From Nocardia spumae (GTDB lineage Bacteria; Actinomycetota; Actinomycetes; Mycobacteriales; Mycobacteriaceae): DNA of 64,000 nucleotides. Shown here piece after piece: positions 59,299-64,000 of this stretch; within the stretch, counting starts at the first letter, position 1, and each line of letters starts with the position of its first letter. The DNA lies in the NCBI RefSeq assembly GCF_020733635.1, contig NZ_JAJFZL010000001.1, forward strand, positions 5,146,001 to 5,210,000. The letters are read 5' to 3'. A program made the translations under genes and the position numbers. Under the pieces are notes generated by a model. It was not told the origin of the DNA. It made no database searches and saw only the letters and a list, made by a program, of their open reading frames with translations.

Positions 59299-60438
59299 GT
59301 GCCCGTCGACCGCCTGCTACCCACCACCGAAGCGCACGATCTGATCCGGCTCACCCGCGATATCGCGGACAAGACACTGCTGCCCATCGTGGACGAACAC
59401 GAGAAGTCCGAGACCTATCCCGAGGGCGTGTTCGCGACTCTGGGCGAGGCCGGGCTGCTGAGCCTGCCGTATCCGGTCGAATGGGGTGGCGGCGGTCAGC
59501 CCTACGAGGTGTATCTGCAGGTACTGGAGGAGATCGCGGCCCGCTGGGCGGCGATCGCGGTGGCCGTGAGCGTCCATTCGCTGGCCTGCCATCCGTTGTT
59601 CGCATTCGGCACCGAGGAACAGCAGCGGCGCTGGCTTCCGGAGATGCTGGGCGGCAGCACGATCGGCGCCTACAGCCTGTCGGAACCGCAGGCCGGATCC
59701 GATGCGGCCGCACTCGCCTGCAAGGCCACCGCGACCACCGACGGCTACCGTGTCAACGGCACCAAGGCGTGGATCACCCACGGCGGCATCGCCGACTTCT
59801 ACAACGTATTCGCCCGCACCGGTGAGGGATCGCGCGGCATCTCCTGTTTCCTGATCCCCGCCGGCACCGAAGGGCTCAGCTTCGGCAAGCCCGAGGACAA
59901 GATGGGACTGACCGCGGTTCCGACCACCTCGGCGCATTACGACAATGCCCTCGTGGCGGCGGAGCGCCGGATCGGCGCGGAGGGCCAGGGGCTCCAGATC
60001 GCCTTCAGCGCACTGGATTCGGGACGGCTCGGCATCGCCGCGGTCGCGACCGGCCTGGCACAGGCGGCGCTGGACGAGGCGGTCGCTTACGCCCAGCAGC
60101 GAACCGCGTTCGGCCGCAAGATCATCGACCATCAGGGACTGGGATTCCTGCTCGCCGATATGGCGGCCGCGGTGGATTCCGCCCGCGCCACCTACCTCGA
60201 CGCCGCTCGCCGTCGCGATGCGGGACAGCCGTACTCGCGCAATGCCTCGGTCGCCAAACTGGTCGCCACCGACGCCGCCATGAAGGTCACCACCGATGCC
60301 GTCCAGGTATTGGGCGGATACGGCTACACCCGCGATTTCCGGGTCGAACGGTATATGCGCGAGGCCAAGATCACCCAGATCTTCGAGGGCACCAACCAGA
60401 TTCAGCGTCTGGTGATCGCCCGCTCACTGGCCGGCTGA
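59299..60438 (+). CDS. Acyl-CoA dehydrogenase
   Basis: FAD-dependent dehydrogenase of 379 residues introducing the alpha-beta double bond in acyl-CoA. Flavin motif YSLSEPQAGSDAAAL is near residue 132 and NGTKAWITHGG near 153. VQVLGGYGYTRDFRVERYMREAKITQIFEGTNQIQRLVIARSLAG closes the chain, with the catalytic Glu in IFEGTNQ, as in short/branched-chain members. GAGGAG lies upstream of the GTG start. It is probably repressed by the divergent TetR acting on the AGTACT array. The chain-length preference cannot be told with certainty. Confidence 0.93.
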   Translation: MPVDRLLPTTEAHDLIRLTRDIADKTLLPIVDEHEKSETYPEGVFATLGEAGLLSLPYPVEWGGGGQPYEVYLQVLEEIAARWAAIAVAVSVHSLACHPLFAFGTEEQQRRWLPEMLGGSTIGAYSLSEPQAGSDAAALACKATATTDGYRVNGTKAWITHGGIADFYNVFARTGEGSRGISCFLIPAGTEGLSFGKPEDKMGLTAVPTTSAHYDNALVAAERRIGAEGQGLQIAFSALDSGRLGIAAVATGLAQAALDEAVAYAQQRTAFGRKIIDHQGLGFLLADMAAAVDSARATYLDAARRRDAGQPYSRNASVAKLVATDAAMKVTTDAVQVLGGYGYTRDFRVERYMREAKITQIFEGTNQIQRLVIARSLAG

Positions 60439-60536
60439 GCCGTCACCGGGCGTGCGGATCCGATCTGTTTGACGATCCCGAGGGCGGCTATATCGGGACT
60501 ACAAGAGTCCATCGAGGTTGAGAATCGGTAATAGCC

Positions 60537-60968
60537 ATGATCGTATTCATCGGGTTGATCATTCTTTTCGCCGCACTGGTCGTCGGAGTGGCCGCCGCCA
60601 TAGCCAATTCCGGCGACACCCACGTGCTCGCGACTGAATTCACCGTTTTCGGAGCCCATTTCACCCCCACTCAGAACGAACTGTTCACCGCGGGCGCCGC
60701 GGTCGGCGCAGTCGGGATGCTCGGCCTGGGCATCGCCCTGCTCGGCGCGTTCTCGGCTTCACGCCGACACGCGGAGATCCGGCGCGAACTGCGCCACTCG
60801 CGCCGTGAAATGAACGCCACGCGCAGGGATCTCGCGAAGACGACGGCGGAGCGCCCGGCGGTTCCGGAGACCGCGCGGCCGACAGCCACGAAAACGAAGC
60901 CGCGCTTGCGCAATCCGTTCACCCGCCGCGGAACCGGGCTGTCGGGTAGCGCCCAGCCACAGGCCTGA
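60537..60968 (+). CDS. Hypothetical two-helix membrane protein with basic coiled-coil tail
   Basis: Protein of 143 residues. Helix 1 is IVFIGLIILFAALVVGVAAAIAN (residues 2-24), then a loop with FTVFGAHFTPTQNELF, and helix 2 is AVGAVGMLGLGIALLGAFSAS (55-75). A coiled coil rich in Arg/Glu follows (RRHAEIRRELRHSRREMNATRRDLAKTTAE) and then a Lys/Arg/Pro-rich tail. This layout is common in Nocardia and Streptomyces small membrane proteins (LapA-like) of unknown function. Initiation signals are weak. A double hairpin follows the stop. Confidence 0.75.
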   Translation: MIVFIGLIILFAALVVGVAAAIANSGDTHVLATEFTVFGAHFTPTQNELFTAGAAVGAVGMLGLGIALLGAFSASRRHAEIRRELRHSRREMNATRRDLAKTTAERPAVPETARPTATKTKPRLRNPFTRRGTGLSGSAQPQA

Positions 60969-60988
60969 TCCCTTCGCGCACCGAGCCT

Positions 60989-61053
60989 CCGGCCGGACAT
61001 CCGGCCGGACCCGGGTGTGCGGGGTGGACCCCTCGGCATCCACCCCGCACACC
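60989..61053. terminator. Double bidirectional terminator
   Basis: CCGGCCGG-ACAT-CCGGCCGG (about 60990-61009) is followed by a perfect 15-pair stem, arms 61014-61028 and 61039-61053, with a 10-base loop. They lie between two convergent genes. Confidence 0.75.
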
Positions 61054-61083
61054 ACCGTCAGCGGCTCCGCTCGCGCCGAACGC

Positions 61084-62088
61084 TCATACCAGCACGGTCT
61101 GTTTGCGAATTCGGCGTTGCACGTCCCGCATCATCATCTTGGTTCCGGAGAACCGGATGAACTTGGGAATGAAGCGATTGACGAAACCGACGAACTGGAA
61201 CAGATGCTCGAACCGGCGTTGATCGGCCGCACTCCACTCCACGCCCATCTGCTCGCGGAAATGCGGGGGCAGGAATCCAGCGGTCAGAAAGCGCAGCAGA
61301 CCACCGAACAGGATCCGCAGGTACCAGTGGATCATCCGAAGATGCAGCAGATCACCGATATACGCGCGGAAAGCGTCGTCGACGATCACCTGCCGGCACG
61401 CCTCGACCCAGTACTCGTCGAATTCGGCCCGCGTCTTCGGCCACATATCGGGATGTACCTGCAAGGTGGTGCCGAACGTATCCGCCCCCTGATAGAACGC
61501 CTCGAGTTCCTCGGGTGACATCTTGCCGTTGATGAGTTGGTGAGAATCCTCGAAGCCGATGTAGATACACGCCGCCACATACAGCTGCAGATGCCGGTCG
61601 AAGGCGTTGTACTTGACCTTGGATCCGGGCTTGGAACGCACCTGGCGGTGCGCGACGTTGACAGCCTCCCGGAATTCCTTCTTCTCCTCGGGCGTGCCGA
61701 GAATGGCCACCGCGAGATAGGAGGCCGTGGTTCGCAGCCGCTTCCACGGATGCACCATCAGCGCACCGGATTCCACGGTGCTCTCCATGACACCGGCGGC
61801 CACCGCGGGATGGGCGAACTGCATCGCGACATTGGCGGCGGCGCCGGCGAACATCCAGAAGTCGAGCGAGTCGGGCAACTGCGCCGGCCGCTTGCGCGGC
61901 GACCGGTAGAAGTCCGGAATGTGAATGCGGGTCCGCGCCAGGGGCAACGGCGGCAGTCGCGTGCCGGCAGAGTCCGGTACGCGATCGGCTTCCGCCGCCC
62001 GCGACACCGGCACCGACTCCTCCACGACATACGAATCACTGTGCGGGTCGGTGTAATTCGGCTCCCAAGGCTGCGTTGCCGTTGTCAT
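61084..62088 (-). CDS. DUF2236 (oxygenase MpaB-like) protein
   Basis: Protein of 334 residues from ATG 62088, with GAGAGAGGA upstream. DSLDFWMFAGAAANVAMQFAHPAVAAGVMESTVESGALMVHPWKRLRTTASYLAVAILG (from about residue 75) and the RQVRSKPGSKVKYNAFDRHLQLYVAACIYIGFEDSHQL stretch with its Tyr/His residues are typical of DUF2236, the family of the rubber oxygenase Lcp and fungal MpaB, thought to bind heme through His. A long disordered N-terminus is present. Its substrate is unknown; Lcp-type activity would need testing. Confidence 0.88.
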   Translation of the reverse strand: MTTATQPWEPNYTDPHSDSYVVEESVPVSRAAEADRVPDSAGTRLPPLPLARTRIHIPDFYRSPRKRPAQLPDSLDFWMFAGAAANVAMQFAHPAVAAGVMESTVESGALMVHPWKRLRTTASYLAVAILGTPEEKKEFREAVNVAHRQVRSKPGSKVKYNAFDRHLQLYVAACIYIGFEDSHQLINGKMSPEELEAFYQGADTFGTTLQVHPDMWPKTRAEFDEYWVEACRQVIVDDAFRAYIGDLLHLRMIHWYLRILFGGLLRFLTAGFLPPHFREQMGVEWSAADQRRFEHLFQFVGFVNRFIPKFIRFSGTKMMMRDVQRRIRKQTVLV

Positions 62089-62157
62089 GCCAGTCCTCTC
62101 TCCGTACGTTTCGCCGGTCCGACGCACACCCCTCCGGCTGCGGGAACCACAGCCACT

Positions 62158-62185
62158 ATGTTACTCACAATTCTGATCCGATCAA
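62158..62185 (-). promoter_or_regulatory. Probable promoter of the DUF2236 gene
   Basis: TTGATC (62180-62185) and TAACAT (62158-62163), read on the minus strand, form a -35/-10 pair with a 16-base spacer in an AT-rich stretch. The start site would be about 60-65 bases before the ATG. Confidence 0.45.
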
Positions 62186-62261
62186 TGGCAATAGGTGAGC
62201 ATTAATTGACCACTTCGACATTTAAGTTTCTCGATATTCTCGCCACTGAGTGCGGAGTCCG

Positions 62262-63518
62262 CTACGGAGCGGGGTGACCGAACAGCGTCGTCGCCATCAA
62301 TCCGACCACGTGCTCGCGCGGGCAGATCCGCTGATCGTTGCCGAACAGTCGCCCCAGCCCGACCACCAGCCCGAATCCGGCGTGCACCAGGATGCGCGCC
62401 TGCGCCCGGGGCAACCGCGGCCGGGAATCCACCAGTAGCTCCACCCATTCGGCCACGACCAGCCGCTGGATATTGCGCAGCACCGTGCGTTCGTAGGTGC
62501 TCACATTGCCGAACTCCGCGTAGTACACGAAGGTCAGTTCCCGTTCGGCGAACGAGCCGTCGACATAGAGACCGATCAGCGTGTCCAACGCCTCCGACGA
62601 GGATGGCGACGATTCCACCGCCGGTGCGATCACGGCCGCCATCCGATCGGCGACCCGCCGGAACGCCGCCGCCAGCAGAGCGTCCTTGCTCCGGTAGTAG
62701 CGATACACCGCCGAGGCCGCCGACAGGTCCGCTGCCGCCGCGATATCCTCCACGCTCACATTGGGATAGCCGCGTTCATGGAACAACTCGACGGCCTTGT
62801 CGATCAGGACCTGATGTTTGAACAGTTGGGGAATCTCGGCCGCCGGTGGCGGCTCCGGCACGGCGACATCGGCACTCGGCAGATCCGCCCGCACCACCGA
62901 CCACGCGGCCTCGCTCAGCACCACCGCCAGCGCTTTCGCCGGCAGCTGGGCATGATGATCACCGATGCTGCTGACCACACTGAACACGGCGACGGCGCGC
63001 ACCAGCCGGTCCCGCCGGGACAGCTCCGGCCGGACACCGCCGATCAGGGCGCGCAACGTGGAGATGGCGCTGCTGAACCGCTCGTCGAAGAGCACTCGGT
63101 CGTCCGGATTCAGATATCGGGCCTCCCACCGTGCCAACGCCGCTGTCGGGCGATTGCCGATCGTCTCGGCGACGATCGCGTCGATGACCATGCCCAGCTG
63201 CTCCTCGGCCGGGCGCTCGGCGGCGCGCGCGGGCAACGTCACCGCGGTCACCGCGGCCGCCGCCAGCCGCAGCAACTCCTCCCGGAACAGCGCGTACTTA
63301 CTCGGATAGTGCCGGTACAGCGCGGCCGAGGAGATGCCGAGCCGCGCCGCGATCTCCTCCATGCTCACGCCGTGATAGCCCAGCGATCCGAAGGCGGCGG
63401 CCGATTCGGAGGCGATCTGCGCACGGCGGTTCTTGGGCCGACGACGGATCACGCGCTGCGCGTCATGTGTCGTCGACGGCCCCGCGGCCTTCGCCCGACC
63501 GTCCTGTGCGCGGCTCAC
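62262..63518 (-). CDS. Tandem double-domain TetR-family regulator
   Basis: Protein of 418 residues carrying two complete TetR units. The first HTH is RRAQIASESAAAFGSLGYHGVSMEEIAARLGISSAALYRHYPSKYALF near residue 32. The second is HQVLIDKAVELFHERGYPNVSVEDIAAAADLSAASAVYRYYRSKDALL near residue 227. Each is followed by a helical domain. A single-chain pseudo-dimer of this kind occurs in some mycobacterial and Nocardia regulators. GTG 63518 is chosen because it lies eight bases after the stop of the upstream gene; the longer open frame would overlap it. It is cotranscribed with the Mce-associated gene and may control the mce locus. Confidence 0.85.
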   Translation of the reverse strand: MSRAQDGRAKAAGPSTTHDAQRVIRRRPKNRRAQIASESAAAFGSLGYHGVSMEEIAARLGISSAALYRHYPSKYALFREELLRLAAAAVTAVTLPARAAERPAEEQLGMVIDAIVAETIGNRPTAALARWEARYLNPDDRVLFDERFSSAISTLRALIGGVRPELSRRDRLVRAVAVFSVVSSIGDHHAQLPAKALAVVLSEAAWSVVRADLPSADVAVPEPPPAAEIPQLFKHQVLIDKAVELFHERGYPNVSVEDIAAAADLSAASAVYRYYRSKDALLAAAFRRVADRMAAVIAPAVESSPSSSEALDTLIGLYVDGSFAERELTFVYYAEFGNVSTYERTVLRNIQRLVVAEWVELLVDSRPRLPRAQARILVHAGFGLVVGLGRLFGNDQRICPREHVVGLMATTLFGHPAP

Positions 63519-63526
63519 AGTTGTTG

Positions 63527-64000
63527 CTACGACCGCGGCGGCAGCGGCGCGAGCGGGGTACTGATCTTGTCGACCAGCCAGCGGTCGCCCTGCTTCTGCA
63601 GCCGCATCACCGTCGACAATTGCCCAGGCTCCGGTTTGCCCTGGGTGCCCAGACTCGTGATCGTCTGGCCGATCACGACGATCGCCTCCGCCGAATTCTC
63701 GTCCCCGGAGCGGATCGCGCACTGCACATCCGTCGACTTCGCGACCACCTCGCCCTTGGCGAGCACATCGCTGAGGTCCTTGCTGTTCGATTCGAACTGC
63801 TTCTTCCAGTCTCCGCTGGCACCCGCCAGCACATCGCGCACGTACCGGTCGAGATGTTCGGAATCATAGGTGGACACCACCGGCCCGTAGGCGCAGGCGG
63901 CCTGGCGGGCCTGCTCCTGCGCGGCCAGGACATCCCGGTGGCCCTTGTCCTGCAAATAGAAGAAGATGCTGGTGCCGACCGCGGCGCCGAGGACCACCGC
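63527..64000 (-). CDS. Mce-associated membrane protein (partial, N-terminus outside window)
   Basis: The visible 157 residues begin inside a membrane helix (VVLGAAVGTSIFFYLQDKG) and continue as an NTF2/SnoaL-like extracytoplasmic domain: ACAYGPVVSTYDSEHLDRYVRDVLAGASGDWKKQFESNSKDLSDVL, VVAKSTDVQCAIRSGDENSAEAIVVIGQTITS and VMRLQKQGDRWLVDKIS. This is the layout of Mam/Mas proteins encoded at the ends of mce operons, which stabilise Mce transporters. The two Cys residues may pair. The N-terminus lies beyond the right edge, where an mce cluster is expected. Confidence 0.9.
   Translation of the reverse strand, partial: AVVLGAAVGTSIFFYLQDKGHRDVLAAQEQARQAACAYGPVVSTYDSEHLDRYVRDVLAGASGDWKKQFESNSKDLSDVLAKGEVVAKSTDVQCAIRSGDENSAEAIVVIGQTITSLGTQGKPEPGQLSTVMRLQKQGDRWLVDKISTPLAPLPPRS

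Noticed and set aside
1..64000. CRISPR arrays, tRNA/rRNA genes, insertion sequences, prophage
   Set aside because: No spaced direct repeats, no transposase, integrase or phage proteins, and no tRNA-like cloverleaf noticed by eye; a tRNAscan/Rfam search would be decisive.

Overview
The window is high-GC actinobacterial DNA, most likely from a Nocardia. Supporting evidence: an NrdHIE ribonucleotide reductase, a mycobacterial-type CYP51 and cholesterol oxidase ChoD, MCE proteins, a UsfY-like protein, F420-dependent LLM oxidoreductases, and an operon matching the known nocardiolactone (nltABCD) beta-lactone pathway of Nocardia. I see no tRNA or rRNA gene, CRISPR array, insertion sequence or prophage. 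It reads as ordinary chromosome with dense, often translationally coupled genes.

Left part (1-18.5 kb): nrdE (cut by the window edge), nrdI and nrdH read leftward behind tandem NrdR boxes. A zinc-independent L36 paralogue follows with a Zur-like site. Next are an FMN reductase/TetR pair, nadE, and a molybdenum cofactor cluster (moaA-moaD leftward; moeA, a moaC-mog fusion and moaE rightward). Then come a MarR/LLM pair, a COG0523 metal GTPase, a secreted cell-wall amidase with an MtrA-type box, a small secreted protein, galT-galK and an SDR.

Centre (18.9-27.6 kb): one eight-gene operon. It holds two OleA-like thiolases (the second without the catalytic Cys), an OleC-type beta-lactone synthetase, a 100-residue membrane protein, an OleD-type reductase, an HxxxDG acyltransferase, an MMPL/RND transporter and a hotdog thioesterase. 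The first, second, third and fifth genes match nltA, nltB, nltC and nltD; the other four suggest tailoring and export of the product and are the best candidate for undescribed biology.

Right part (27.6-64 kb): a TetR-controlled oxidoreductase with a short upstream ORF and a strong hairpin; LLM, HdeD-like, GlsB-like, orphan MCE and DUF2637-like genes; a hydrolase/ferredoxin-reductase pair with its TetR; cyp51-SDR; a SigB/SigF-type sigma factor; AraC-choD; a meta-cleavage lower pathway (hsaEGF-type) with an IclR regulator; usfY-katA; mgtC behind a 29-codon leader ORF; a serine hydrolase; a CPD-motif P1B ATPase behind a CsoR-type site; an orphan binding protein; OhrR and TetR regulators; an acyl-CoA dehydrogenase; a DUF2236 protein; a double TetR protein; and the last gene of an mce locus running off the right edge.

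Two recurring regulatory themes stand out. At least ten genes have a TAnnnT-like hexamer six or seven bases before the start codon and no Shine-Dalgarno, as expected for leaderless mRNAs. Many divergent regulator/target pairs carry clear inverted-repeat operators. Start codons were chosen by family length, Shine-Dalgarno or leaderless spacing, and overlap with the upstream gene. All functions are inferred from sequence alone.
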